A DNA stretch of 64,000 bases from CADEDV01 sp048498035 (GCA_048498035.1 JBEHYT010000003.1:1-64000); one strand, 5' to 3'. Numbered from the stretch's first letter, positions 55,090 to 62,984 are shown. A program made the numbers and translations. The notes: generated by a model not told the origin, from the sequence alone.

Positions 55090-55962
55090 ATGTCTACAAC
55101 CGTTACAGCACATCAAACGAAATGGTGGAGTGGTGGAAAAAGCCCCTTCAACATGGAGTATGGCAAGTTGATGATGTGGTACTTTTTGATGAGCGATGCG
55201 TTCACTTTCGGTGCGTTCCTGATCTCCTATGGCTCTATCCGTTTTAGCCAAAACTTTTGGGCCGACCCGAACGTTGTGTTTAATGCCTTTCCCGGAGCTG
55301 GTCACCATAACCTACCCCTCGCATTTGTGAGTGTGATGACTTTCATTCTCATCATCAGTTCTGTAACGATGGTGCTGGCCGTTCATGCAGGACATAAAGG
55401 AGATAAAAAAGGCGTAACGAAATGGCTTATATGGACCATCATCGGAGGTATTGCGTTCCTGAGCTGCCAGGCATGGGAGTGGCATCACCTTATCACTGGC
55501 GAACATGCCGTATTGGTGGATGGAAAATTGGAAGTAATTGGCCAAACCATGCGCGGTAACCCCTGGGGTGCACTGGTGGATCATAACGCTGTAACCGCTG
55601 CACTCGCAAAAACAGATCATAATACGCTGGCACAATTGGTGCACATGCATCACCATGAAGACACAATTGACGCGCTTCGTAAAATGAGCGACTCCGACCT
55701 GCTGGCAAAAATTGATGTTGCGGAACTGGGTGTTCGTGCTAAAGGACCGATAGCATTTGGTGGCTATTTCTTTGGTATTACTGGTTTTCACGGATTCCAC
55801 GTTTTCTCAGGCGTTGTTATCAATATTATCATGCTGATCATGACGCAGAAAAATGTATTCCAGAATAAAGGACATTACCTGATGATTGAAAAGGCCGGGC
55901 TGTACTGGCACTTTGTAGATCTGGTATGGGTATTTGTATTCCTTTGCTTCTACCTGATCTAA
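55090..55962 (+). CDS. Cytochrome c oxidase subunit III, long form
   Basis: 290 residues with the same C-terminal signature (Y-W-H-F-V-D-L-V-W-V-F-V). Between helices near residues 135-215 it has an inserted soluble loop of about 75 residues rich in His and acidic residues (L-V-H-M-H-H-H-E-D-T), absent from the short paralogue. Such insertions may contact other subunits or bind metal; this is inference. It starts 37 bp after the short form. Confidence 0.9.
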   Translation: MSTTVTAHQTKWWSGGKSPFNMEYGKLMMWYFLMSDAFTFGAFLISYGSIRFSQNFWADPNVVFNAFPGAGHHNLPLAFVSVMTFILIISSVTMVLAVHAGHKGDKKGVTKWLIWTIIGGIAFLSCQAWEWHHLITGEHAVLVDGKLEVIGQTMRGNPWGALVDHNAVTAALAKTDHNTLAQLVHMHHHEDTIDALRKMSDSDLLAKIDVAELGVRAKGPIAFGGYFFGITGFHGFHVFSGVVINIIMLIMTQKNVFQNKGHYLMIEKAGLYWHFVDLVWVFVFLCFYLI

Positions 55963-55996
55963 AAGAATTAAACTTATTAATAACGAATTGACAACG

Positions 55997-56452
55997 ATGG
56001 AACAGCAACTGGTATCTTCAGAAATTACGTTTGAGCATCATACAGATGATGTGGAGTTTAAAAAGCGGGTGCGCAAAACCACGATCCTGCTGTCGATCAT
56101 TACGATCATTGAACTTTGCATCGGTTTGGGCATTTATACTATCCATAAAGGAGAGCATCCGAATACAACGCTTGTTCTTGCCTTTAAAGGACTGGTTTGC
56201 ATCCTGACATTGGCGAAAGCATATTATATCGTATCGGTGTTTATGCACCTGGGCGATGAGATTCGCAATATGATCATGACAATTGTAGTGCCGCTGCTGT
56301 TGTTTGTATGGTTTATCATTGCTTTTATTGCAGACGGAAATTCTTATAAAAATCTCCGTAATAAATATGACAAGCATTTCCACGAATCAACTATGCCGGC
56401 ACCACATAATGCGGCTGTTGACGAACCGGCATCTCACGGAGGTAAAGACTAG
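55997..56452 (+). CDS. Cytochrome c oxidase subunit IV-type protein
   Basis: 151 residues from ATG 55997 (TTG 55988 is an alternative). Three membrane helices occupy the middle (I-L-L-S-I-I-T-I-I-E-L; A-F-K-G-L-V-C-I-L-T-L-A-K; M-T-I-V-V-P-L-L-L-F-V-W), matching bacterial COX4 proteins. These stabilise the oxidase and are not redox-active. Terminal tails are charged and His-rich. A hairpin follows the stop. Confidence 0.87.
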   Translation: MEQQLVSSEITFEHHTDDVEFKKRVRKTTILLSIITIIELCIGLGIYTIHKGEHPNTTLVLAFKGLVCILTLAKAYYIVSVFMHLGDEIRNMIMTIVVPLLLFVWFIIAFIADGNSYKNLRNKYDKHFHESTMPAPHNAAVDEPASHGGKD

Positions 56453-56486
56453 CACAGCGTTTCGTTCGTATTACCAACTTATTTAG

Positions 56487-56530
56487 AACCATCGTCAACT
56501 GCAAACACAGTAGGGCGATGGTTTTCATTT
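56487..56530 (+). terminator. Terminator or attenuator between subunit IV and SCO
   Basis: AACCATCG pairs with CGATGGTT across a 21-base loop, followed by TTTTCATTTT. The long loop makes it weaker than the other terminators; it may only reduce read-through into the maturation genes, whose GTG start lies 14 bp on. Confidence 0.6.
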
Positions 56531-56543
56531 TAAAGTATCAACA

Positions 56544-57401
56544 GTGAATAAAAAGGCGTTTTTTGCAATCCTGATAGCGTTGATCATACCGGTAATCATC
56601 TTTATCTATGTTAATTCATTGCCCAAAGCAGCTATCCCCAAACCTATTTTCTATGATAGCGTAGCCACGCATATTTCCAAGGGAAAGCAGGTGAATGATA
56701 CATTCTGGCATCACCTGCCCAATTTTACCATGACGAACCAGTTGGGTAGGCAGGTGTCATTTTCGGATGTGTCGCTTTCTGACAGCGGACGCATTAGCGT
56801 GATCGATTTTTTCTTCACCCGCTGTAATAGTATTTGCCCGGGAATGACAGCTGAAATGAAGCGGCTGCAGAGCGTGGTAACCAAAGGCCTGCGTGAAGGG
56901 GACAATACAGCAGATTATGTACAATATATATCGTTTACCATCGATCCCGAGCATGATAGCGTACCCCAGCTAAAAAAATGGGCTGATAAATTCCAGATCG
57001 ATCCGGCTAACTGGTGGCTGCTTACCGGCGATAAACAAACTATTTATGATTTGTCCAATAAAGACATGAAGCTGTCTGTGCTGGACCCCAACGTGGATAC
57101 GATTTTCCCCCACTCCGATATTTTTGTATTGGTGGATAAACATGGTGTGGTACGTGCAAGACGAGATGAGTTTGGTAACCCACTGATGTATCATAGCCGG
57201 GATTCTGTAGCTGTAGCGAACCTTGCAGAAGATATCGTGTTATTGTCGCTGGAAAAAGATAAAACCCAACCGGGCCCGCTGGCCGGTGATATGAAGTTGA
57301 TACTGGTGGTAATGATTATTACTGTGTTACTGATTGTTGCCGCTTATTTCCTGTTTGTAAAAAAGAAAAAATATGCTTCCGGCCGCCTGGAAAAGAAATG
57401 A
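56544..57401 (+). CDS. SCO1/SenC copper chaperone
   Basis: 285 residues. N-terminal anchor (F-F-A-I-L-I-A-L-I-I-P-V-I-I), thioredoxin-like domain with copper ligands C94-N-S-I-C98-P and H190 (F-P-H-S-D), and a second membrane helix at the C-terminus (L-I-L-V-V-M-I-I-T-V-L-L), which is unusual for SCO proteins. It loads copper into the CuA site of subunit II. The start is GTG 56544; no ATG occurs near enough to preserve the anchor. Confidence 0.92.
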   Translation: MNKKAFFAILIALIIPVIIFIYVNSLPKAAIPKPIFYDSVATHISKGKQVNDTFWHHLPNFTMTNQLGRQVSFSDVSLSDSGRISVIDFFFTRCNSICPGMTAEMKRLQSVVTKGLREGDNTADYVQYISFTIDPEHDSVPQLKKWADKFQIDPANWWLLTGDKQTIYDLSNKDMKLSVLDPNVDTIFPHSDIFVLVDKHGVVRARRDEFGNPLMYHSRDSVAVANLAEDIVLLSLEKDKTQPGPLAGDMKLILVVMIITVLLIVAAYFLFVKKKKYASGRLEKK

Positions 57402-57915
57402 CAAAAAAGCGCGAACGCTCATCTTCCTTTTTTCGATCGTTGTATTTGTAGCTGTGGCCGGGTTAAGCCGCATCACGTTGAAGTTGAATTTGGGTTTTGA
57501 TGTGCACCTGTTTGCGAAAGCGAATGCCGTGATCAATTCGGCGGTAGCCATCCTGCTGCTGGCGGCGCTGATTGCAGTAAAGGCAAAACAATACCTGGTG
57601 CATAAGCGTTTTATGCTTACTGCGATGGTGCTTTCTATTCTTTTCCTGGTTAGTTATATCTGTCACCACCTTTTTGCAGGCGAAACCATTTTCGGTGGTG
57701 GTGAACCGCTTCGTACGGTTTACAGGATCATCCTGTTCACACATATTCCGTTGGCGGCAATCATACTTCCATTCATATTGTTTACGGCGTATCGCGCCCT
57801 TACGGGCGATTGGGAGCGACACAAAAAGCTGGCGCGTATTACCTGGCCGATCTGGTTTTATGTGGCAGTTACGGGTGTAGTTGTTTACCTCATGATCAAT
57901 CCCTACTATACCTGA
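57373..57915 (+). CDS. DUF420 membrane protein
   Basis: 180 residues with four to five membrane helices and conserved histidines (V-H-L-F-A-K, L-V-H-K-R-F-M, I-C-H-H-L-F-A-G-E, F-T-H-I-P-L). DUF420 proteins accompany oxidase genes and are thought to help haem or copper assembly, though no activity is settled. It overlaps the SCO gene by 29 bp, so it is translationally coupled. Its stop abuts the convergent stop of the next gene in the palindrome TGATCA. Confidence 0.88.
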   Translation: MLPAAWKRNDKKARTLIFLFSIVVFVAVAGLSRITLKLNLGFDVHLFAKANAVINSAVAILLLAALIAVKAKQYLVHKRFMLTAMVLSILFLVSYICHHLFAGETIFGGGEPLRTVYRIILFTHIPLAAIILPFILFTAYRALTGDWERHKKLARITWPIWFYVAVTGVVVYLMINPYYT

Positions 57916-58305
57916 TCAAAAGCCCAGTTCTGCAGCGGGATCCCAAAATTTTTTATCAAAGTCCACTACCTGGTCATTCTTTACGCGGGTGCCTTCTTTT
58001 TTAAGAAGTTCTTCCATTTGCGTGGGTGTAGCGAAGTGATGTTTTCCGCTTAACATCCCGTTTCGGTTTACAACACGGTGGGCAGGAACCTTTGGCCGAA
58101 CGCGGTGTGCGCCGTTCATGGCCCATCCTACCATACGGGCAGACAATTTTGTTCCCAGGCATGCCGCAATAGCGCCGTAAGATGTAACACGCCCTTTCGG
58201 AATTTGCCTTGCTACTTCATATACCAGTTCAAAGAAGCTTTCCTCCCGTTTTCCGGAAGGCGTTACAGGTTTGGGTTTTTCCCGGGATTTCTTTTTAGCA
58301 GCCAT
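57916..58305 (-). CDS. Alkyltransferase-like protein (MGMT family, no active cysteine)
   Basis: 129 residues. The MGMT DNA-binding fold is clear (P-K-G-R-V-T-S-Y-G-A-I-A; M-V-G-W-A-M; V-P-A75-H-R-V-V-N-R-N-G), but the acceptor cysteine of the P-C-H-R motif is alanine 75. Such proteins bind O6-alkylguanine without repairing it and flag the lesion for nucleotide excision repair. The start M-A-A-K-K-K-S-R-E-K at 58305 gives a normal-length protein; a longer open frame upstream overlaps the DUF5522 gene without similarity. It forms an operon with DUF5522 and trmB. Confidence 0.9.
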   Translation of the reverse strand: MAAKKKSREKPKPVTPSGKREESFFELVYEVARQIPKGRVTSYGAIAACLGTKLSARMVGWAMNGAHRVRPKVPAHRVVNRNGMLSGKHHFATPTQMEELLKKEGTRVKNDQVVDFDKKFWDPAAELGF

Positions 58306-58306
58306 A

Positions 58307-58507
58307 TCAGGAAGATGAGTCGTTTTGTTGTTTCTTTTTTGCGAGCAAAAAGGAGCGCCGCGGTTCCGGAACGCCCTCGTATTGATAGGGGCAATGCAGG
58401 CAGCCATTACCGCAGCAATAGCCGCGGTCACGGAGATACTTTTCGGTTAGTACCAGATAGCCGTCATCATTCAAATAGTAATCAATTCCTTCAATCAACT
58501 CCTTCAT
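58307..58507 (-). CDS. DUF5522 small cysteine-rich protein
   Basis: 66 residues with D-R-G-Y-C-C-G-N-G-C-L-H-C-P-Y, four cysteines in the DUF5522 pattern that could hold a metal or an Fe-S cluster. The N-terminus M-K-E-L-I-E-G-I-D-Y-Y is typical. Its start overlaps the end of trmB by 17 bp and its stop is one base from the alkyltransferase-like start, so it is coupled in the middle of a three-gene operon. Confidence 0.85.
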   Translation of the reverse strand: MKELIEGIDYYLNDDGYLVLTEKYLRDRGYCCGNGCLHCPYQYEGVPEPRRSFLLAKKKQQNDSSS

Positions 58508-59201
58508 GTTCCCGAAGTATTGCTTTCAATTCTTCATCTTCTTCCTTTCCTCCCAGGTTTTCAGGTAGTGTGAACCGCAGGTAATGTACGCGGTTGCTGC
58601 CGGCAATATCAAGCGCCTCATAGTGTGTACGGATGGCAAGGTCATCGCTAACCTCCTTATCGCCATATACATTATCCTTATCGTCAAGAATCGTGCAATG
58701 ATAGCGGTCAAGGACCAGTTTTGTAAAGCGGTAGAGGTCGGGACTGTCTGTTTTTAAATGGATGATGCCGCCTGGAATAAGTAATTGCTGGTACAGGCGC
58801 AGGAATTTTGGATGCGTAAGCCGTTTACGAGCTTTGGAAAACCGAAGTTGGGGATCGGGAAAGGTGATCCAGATCTCAGCAACTTCGCCCGGAGAGAAAT
58901 AATCAGCCAATTGATCAATCTGGGTGCGAAGAAATCCAACATTGGAAAGATTTTCGCGCAGTGCGGTTCGGGCCCCCACCCAAATCCGGCTGCCTTTGAT
59001 ATCTACGCCTATAAAATTCCGTTTCGGATACAGCCGGGCAAGTCCAAGAGCGTATTCTCCCTTTCCACAGGCCAGTTCCAGCGTTATTGGATTTTGGTTA
59101 TTGAAGAACGCATGCCATTTCCCGGGCATGTCTTTGGGGAACTGTAATACATGGTGAAAGGCCTCCAGCTCGGCAAATCGGATGAGTTTTTTCTGTCCCA
59201 T
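58491..59201 (-). CDS. trmB: tRNA (guanine-N7)-methyltransferase
   Basis: 236 residues. It methylates G46 in the variable loop of tRNAs using S-adenosylmethionine. Visible: SAM-binding L-E-L-A-C-G-K-G-E-Y, acidic I-G-V-D-I-K-G, the family motif I-T-F-P-D-P and a K-x-R-L-T following, then H-L-K-T-D-S. The start M-G-Q-K-K-L-I-R at 59201 is preferred to the upstream in-frame codons. It is the first gene of the operon with DUF5522 and the alkyltransferase-like gene. Confidence 0.92.
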   Translation of the reverse strand: MGQKKLIRFAELEAFHHVLQFPKDMPGKWHAFFNNQNPITLELACGKGEYALGLARLYPKRNFIGVDIKGSRIWVGARTALRENLSNVGFLRTQIDQLADYFSPGEVAEIWITFPDPQLRFSKARKRLTHPKFLRLYQQLLIPGGIIHLKTDSPDLYRFTKLVLDRYHCTILDDKDNVYGDKEVSDDLAIRTHYEALDIAGSNRVHYLRFTLPENLGGKEEDEELKAILREHEGVD

Positions 59202-59302
59202 TGATGCAAAGATAACAACGCCAGGGCTTTTCAAGGGACGGAGAGTGGCATGGTATTTTTAATATATAAATGTCATCTTATTTATTTCAAAAATTTAAGT
59301 TT

Positions 59303-59908
59303 ATGAAAGTCAGCAAATTAAACTGGAGAATCACCACCCTCGCAATGCTGATCGGATCGGGTATGATCATCGCCTCCTGCAATGATGAGAATAAATCGGG
59401 TAATACTTCCACACCAGACATGGATAGCAGTTCAATGTCGTCTGTGACTACGGGAAGTGATACCGCAGGGACCGGCACGATGAGTGCCCCGGCCAATTCC
59501 GGAACTGCCAAAGGCGCCCGTAAGGGTAGAATTTCTGTAGCCATGGGAGATGCGGATAAGGCTACAAAAATGGAAATGGATAAATCAGGTTACTATAACT
59601 ACGCCGAGATTATGCCTTCTTATCGTGGAGGTCAGCGTGGTATAGAGGACTATGTAAATGATCACATTGAATATCCTGAAAATGCGATCGATCATAATAT
59701 CGAGGGCACTGTTCATGTACGCTTTGGTATTGATGATAAAGGAAATATTACCAATGTGCAGTCGATTGGTCAAAAGATCGGCTATGGATTGGAAGATGAG
59801 GCGGTGCGTGTCATTAACAGCATGCCTGCCTGGGCTCCGGGTGAAATAAAAGGAAAGAAAGTAAAGACCTGGGTTATTTTACCGATCACTTACAAGATCG
59901 AATCGTAA
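59303..59908 (+). CDS. Lipoprotein with TonB C-terminal domain
   Basis: 201 residues. The signal peptide ends in a lipobox M-I-I-A-S-C, then comes a Ser/Thr/Gly/Asp-rich linker (about 22-85) and a TonB-C domain (E-Y-P-E-N-A-I-D-H-N-I-E-G-T-V-H-V-R-F, then A-W-A-P-G-E-I-K-G-K-K-V). Being a lipoprotein with no inner-membrane helix, it is unlikely to be a classic energy transducer; TonB-C here may bind a partner. ATG 59303 chosen for the signal peptide. Confidence 0.87.
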   Translation: MKVSKLNWRITTLAMLIGSGMIIASCNDENKSGNTSTPDMDSSSMSSVTTGSDTAGTGTMSAPANSGTAKGARKGRISVAMGDADKATKMEMDKSGYYNYAEIMPSYRGGQRGIEDYVNDHIEYPENAIDHNIEGTVHVRFGIDDKGNITNVQSIGQKIGYGLEDEAVRVINSMPAWAPGEIKGKKVKTWVILPITYKIES

Positions 59909-59940
59909 TTGTTATCAATCGTAGTGGTTTTTGGTTTTTG

Positions 59941-59966
59941 CCCCGCCATTTGGCGGGGTTTTTTAT
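59941..59966. terminator. Bidirectional terminator between TonB-C lipoprotein and DUF3078 gene
   Basis: CCCCGCC pairs with GGCGGGG over a four-base ATTT loop, followed by TTTTTTAT on the plus strand; the convergent gene ends at 59963. Confidence 0.85.
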
Positions 59967-60907
59967 ATACGCACCTGCAGTCCAATCCCGATCATCGATT
60001 TCATTTGCAGGGCGGGTGATGTTTTATCTTTTCCAAACATCGCCACATCGTCATCGTAGATCATATCTACATTCCAGGTGAGCGCGATGATCTTTGCAAA
60101 TTTTGCAGTAAATGTATTGGTCATATACAAGTCGGCATTTTGCGGGTCCTTGCGGTAGTTGGAAAAGATATCCAGTCTTCCTTTGTAGCTAATGTATTTA
60201 TTAAAAGCTTTATTATAATTGATGGTGGCAAATGCACCCAGTTCGTTGGTGCTATTTTCCCCGGCGGGTACGCCAAAATCACCGTGCGCAGAAATAGAGT
60301 CATTGGTAACGATGATCCACCGCGAGGTAATAGGTGATGCAAAGAAGGAGAGATTTTTTGCAGGCCGGTAATCGATACCCTGGCTTATCAATGCATATGC
60401 CGGGGAGAAAAACGAAGAGGTGAACCGTTTTTTTACAATGTCTTTATCGGTTGTGTATGCATACCCGCGGAAGAATTGTGAGCGAAGATCAATTAATGTC
60501 GCAAGATTAAAATGCTGGTTAATGGAATACCCGTATTTTGACAGCAGGTCAAAACGGTCGTCATTTTTCCGGCTGCCCAGGCTGCTCGTTTTTACATAGC
60601 CATAACTAATGTCAAGTGCATTATCCCAACTGGTTCTGTCTTTTCTGTAATAGGCATAAAGGCTGAGGGAGGTGGCAATGGAGAGGGAGAAATCATCGCC
60701 CCCGGCGGCCCAGTTGCTGAGGGAGCCCTGGCCCACGGCAATATTGTACAGCCCGCCTTTCTTCCAACAACTTTTTGATGTGTCGTTGGCGGCTTTTTTA
60801 AATGTGCGTGCTGATTCTGTTTGCAGCGTTCTTATACTTACATCCTGCGCCTGAGCATGGATAAAGAAAAAAAGAACGGAAATAAATCCGGTAGTCCTTC
60901 TCAACAT
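59963..60907 (-). CDS. DUF3078 family exported protein, copy 1
   Basis: 314 residues. Signal peptide (T-T-G-F-I-S-V-L-F-F-F-I ending A-Q-A-Q), then a beta-strand-rich domain with N-W-A-A-G-G-D-D-F-S-L, S-S-L-G-S-R-K-N-D-D-R-F and S-K-Y-G-Y-S, characteristic of DUF3078. Members look like small outer-membrane beta-barrels. No function is known. It is very similar throughout to the gene at 61043, 135 bp further on, so the two arose by tandem duplication. A perfect -7 box (minus-strand TATCTTTG at 60959-60966) lies about 50 bp upstream. Confidence 0.88.
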   Translation of the reverse strand: MLRRTTGFISVLFFFIHAQAQDVSIRTLQTESARTFKKAANDTSKSCWKKGGLYNIAVGQGSLSNWAAGGDDFSLSIATSLSLYAYYRKDRTSWDNALDISYGYVKTSSLGSRKNDDRFDLLSKYGYSINQHFNLATLIDLRSQFFRGYAYTTDKDIVKKRFTSSFFSPAYALISQGIDYRPAKNLSFFASPITSRWIIVTNDSISAHGDFGVPAGENSTNELGAFATINYNKAFNKYISYKGRLDIFSNYRKDPQNADLYMTNTFTAKFAKIIALTWNVDMIYDDDVAMFGKDKTSPALQMKSMIGIGLQVRI

Positions 60908-61042
60908 GGGCGGTTCGGTTTTAGCAGAGGTTTGATCTTAAAAGGGTATCGGAGAGTGCAAAGATAAAAACCTCAACGTTTTTCCGAAGAAAAAAATTAG
61001 TATAAAAAGACTGTTAATTCAGCGTTTATACCGGTATACTTC

Positions 61043-61978
61043 TTATTTATTGTTAAATTTTACCAATAGGCCAATGCCAACAAGTGATTTTAATTGAAGC
61101 GCTGGAGATTTTCCTTCTTTTCCAAACAAGCGTACGTCGTCGTCATAAATCAAATCAACGCCCCAGGTGGCAGAGAGTACTTTACTCAATTTTACATTTA
61201 AAACATTCGACATAAACACGTCTACGTTTGTAGGCTTATGACGGTAATTTGAAAACAGGTCGAGGCGACCTTTATAGGAAACGACTTTATTGATGTCCTT
61301 CATATAGTTGATGGTAGCGAATGCGCCGAATTCAAATGCGCTGGAGTGGCCCGGTTCAACGCCATAAAGGCCTTTATTGGAAAGTGCAGTGTCTCTAACA
61401 ATCACCCATCGCGCAGTTGCAGGCGATATAAAAATGGAGAGATGCTTGGTGGCTTTGTAATCAAGACCGGCGCTTAGCAGAATATAACCGGGCGCCATAA
61501 AATCAGATGAAAATGTTTTCATATCATCCGGATAAGTATAGCCTTTGAAGAATTGAGAGCGGGCGTTGAACAACCCGGATACGTTCAGGTTTGGCCGGAT
61601 GGAATACCCGTATTTTGAGAGCAGGTCAAAGCGATCGTCATTTTTCCGGCTGCCCAGGCTTGTGGTACGAATATACCCCAGGTTAAAATCGAAAGTATTG
61701 TCCCAGCTATGCCTTCCTTTCTTGTGAAATGCATATAGGCTAAGGAGTGAGTTGACCGTAAGAGAAAAATTATCACCGCCTGCGGCCCAGTTCGTCAGCG
61801 AACCCTGGGCTACATTCAGGCTGTAAATGCCGCCGGTTTTCCAGGTTTTCTGGGTAGTGTCTTTATCGTCTTTTTTTATGGACCTGGTCGATTCTGAGCG
61901 CATATTTTGCACAGCATTATCTTGTGCAAGCAATTGAAGAGAGAGAAGAATGGAGGTTAGCAGTAAAATTCGTTTCAT
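61043..61978 (-). CDS. DUF3078 family exported protein, copy 2
   Basis: 311 residues with signal peptide ending L-L-A-Q, and the same blocks as copy 1 (Q-G-S-L-T-N-W-A-A-G-G-D-N-F; T-S-L-G-S-R-K-N-D-D-R-F-D-L-L; I-Y-D-D-D-V-R-L-F-G-K). The two copies differ most in the regions between strands. It has its own consensus promoter, whereas copy 1 also has a -7 box, so each may be separately expressed. Outer-membrane location is an inference from strand pattern. Confidence 0.88.
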   Translation of the reverse strand: MKRILLLTSILLSLQLLAQDNAVQNMRSESTRSIKKDDKDTTQKTWKTGGIYSLNVAQGSLTNWAAGGDNFSLTVNSLLSLYAFHKKGRHSWDNTFDFNLGYIRTTSLGSRKNDDRFDLLSKYGYSIRPNLNVSGLFNARSQFFKGYTYPDDMKTFSSDFMAPGYILLSAGLDYKATKHLSIFISPATARWVIVRDTALSNKGLYGVEPGHSSAFEFGAFATINYMKDINKVVSYKGRLDLFSNYRHKPTNVDVFMSNVLNVKLSKVLSATWGVDLIYDDDVRLFGKEGKSPALQLKSLVGIGLLVKFNNK

Positions 61979-62007
61979 ATCAAAGTCAATTTCGTCTTTT
62001 CAATAGG

Positions 62008-62038
62008 CAAAGCTAATGGAAACTATGAATTATGGCAA
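62008..62038 (-). promoter_or_regulatory. Consensus promoter of DUF3078 copy 2
   Basis: On the minus strand TTG (62036-62038), spacer of 20 bp, TAGCTTTG (62008-62015): a full match to the Bacteroidota promoter, about 30 bp before ATG 61978. Confidence 0.7.
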
Positions 62039-62584
62039 TGAATTGATAACAGCGAGTGATCTAACTACTTGCTTAAGAAAGAGTTTGATACTTTGTGTTT
62101 TTAAAGAACGATCTGTGATGATGTTGTAAAAAAATGATGTGTTTCTGCCGGCATATATGGCGGCATTGAATAAAAGGAGAAATAATGTCCAGCCTGCAAC
62201 GGCCCTGCTGTGGGCATTCCAATAAAAAATTGGAATAGAGGAGGCTTTTGTTGGCATTACGGTGCTTCGCTGATCTTTTTCATCACCAACATCACCCCCG
62301 GCGGGGCCCTCCCTCCCCCTCCATCCAACCACCATTTTGTTTGATACAAAGCTGCGCCTTTCGGAGAGCTTTCCATCATCCCCGCTTTTACTGCCTGTCC
62401 CTTCAACAGGGAAATACCTGTCAAAGCAAAATAGAATCAGAAAGAATGTCGTTCGCGTCAGACAATACAAATATATATCGCAGGCCAGGCGACTCCATGG
62501 GAAAAACAACGGATCGAAATGGAAAAAACTGAAAAATACTGATGAAAAAACGACTGTCGGTTTATTCATCGCTCACAACGAAGC
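62039..62584. other. 546-bp stretch without a convincing gene
   Basis: A minus-strand open frame (62030-62569) spans most of it but has no signal, no ribosome site and no family resemblance, and its 3' end lies inside the DUF3078 promoter. A C-rich plus-strand tract at about 62293-62327 and a small A/T hairpin at about 62216-62237 stand out. A -7-like TATATTTG occurs on the minus strand near 62468-62475, without a TTG at the right spacing. I see no supported gene or RNA here. Confidence 0.5.
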
Positions 62585-62615
62585 AAAAAAAAGCCCTTCC
62601 AGGAGATGGAAAGGC
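62585..62615 (-). terminator. Rho-independent terminator of the tRNA-like RNA
   Basis: On the minus strand GCCTTTCCA pairs fully with TGGAAGGGC (one G-T pair) around a TCTCC loop, followed by eight T. It lies 45 nt after the predicted 3' end of the RNA at 62660. Confidence 0.85.
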
Positions 62616-62659
62616 AAACAATCACATGAGAAAAACTAATACGCTTCGAAAAAAGAGAG

Positions 62660-62831
62660 CTGTAGGGGGAGGAGTCGAACCTCCACGAGGCAGTTAGCTA
62701 TAGCACAAAGTTCAGTGGTCGACCCTGGTCGCCGGTACATTGCTGCACCAACGGCTCTATGCTACGTTTATCCTGTGATCCCCACCCCCGAGACAAGGGG
62801 GCATGTCTGCCAAAAATTTCATCACCCCACA
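62660..62831 (-). tRNA. tRNA-like RNA with class II cloverleaf and ~100-nt variable region
   Basis: 172 nt. The acceptor TGTGGGG (62825-62831) pairs with CCCTACA (62661-62667), 7 bp with one G-T; discriminator G; no encoded CCA. Positions 8-9 are TG. The D arm has a 3-bp ATG/CAT stem and a loop containing GG and a final A, as in tRNA-Leu and tRNA-Ser. The anticodon arm is CCCCC/GGGGG around TTGTCTC (U33 present; formal anticodon GUC, with an unusual pyrimidine at 37). The T arm GGAGG-TTCGACT-CCTCC (62668-62684) is canonical. Between anticodon and T arms are about 100 nt that fold further: GGGG/CCTC at the base, GTAGCATAG with CTATAGCTAAC, and inner hairpins GGTGC/GTACC and CGAC/GTCG. It has its own promoter and terminator. 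Identity is uncertain: altered tRNA, tRNA mimic or intron-bearing tRNA. Confidence 0.65.
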
Positions 62832-62868
62832 GTATGATCAGCAATCCTGTAAAAGAACGTTGATAACA

Positions 62869-62900
62869 CAAATATAGGCCAAATGGCTGTTTTATTCCAA
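62869..62900 (-). promoter_or_regulatory. Consensus promoter of the tRNA-like RNA
   Basis: Minus-strand TTG (62898-62900), 21-bp spacer, TATATTTG (62869-62876): full match. Transcription would begin near 62863, about 30 nt before the cloverleaf, implying 5' trimming. Confidence 0.75.
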
Positions 62901-62917
62901 ATTTTCTAATAAATAAT

Positions 62918-62959
62918 TTGAAATTATTGATATTATTCAAAATAATTGAATTATGTTTG
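62918..62959 (+). promoter_or_regulatory. Promoter of the Lrp-type gene with AT-rich inverted repeats
   Basis: TTG at 62927-62929 and TATGTTTG at 62952-62959 (22-bp spacer). Overlapping it are TTGAA...TTCAA (62918-62940) and TTCAA-AATAA-TTGAA (62936-62950) inverted repeats in very AT-rich DNA, the kind of site Lrp/AsnC proteins bind. Autoregulation is likely; the divergent RNA promoter starts only 26 bp away. Confidence 0.6.
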
Positions 62960-62984
62960 AAAATAATCAAAAACGGGAATTAAA

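Noticed and set aside
62030..62569. 179-codon minus-strand open frame
   Set aside because: No family resemblance or start signal, and it ends inside the DUF3078 promoter.
62660..62831. tmRNA or SRP RNA as identity of the minus-strand RNA
   Set aside because: No tag reading frame, no SRP loop motif, and an intact anticodon arm; the length is also wrong for tmRNA.
62698..62970. 90-codon minus-strand open frame
   Set aside because: It lies across the tRNA-like RNA and its promoter; the RNA explains the sequence better.
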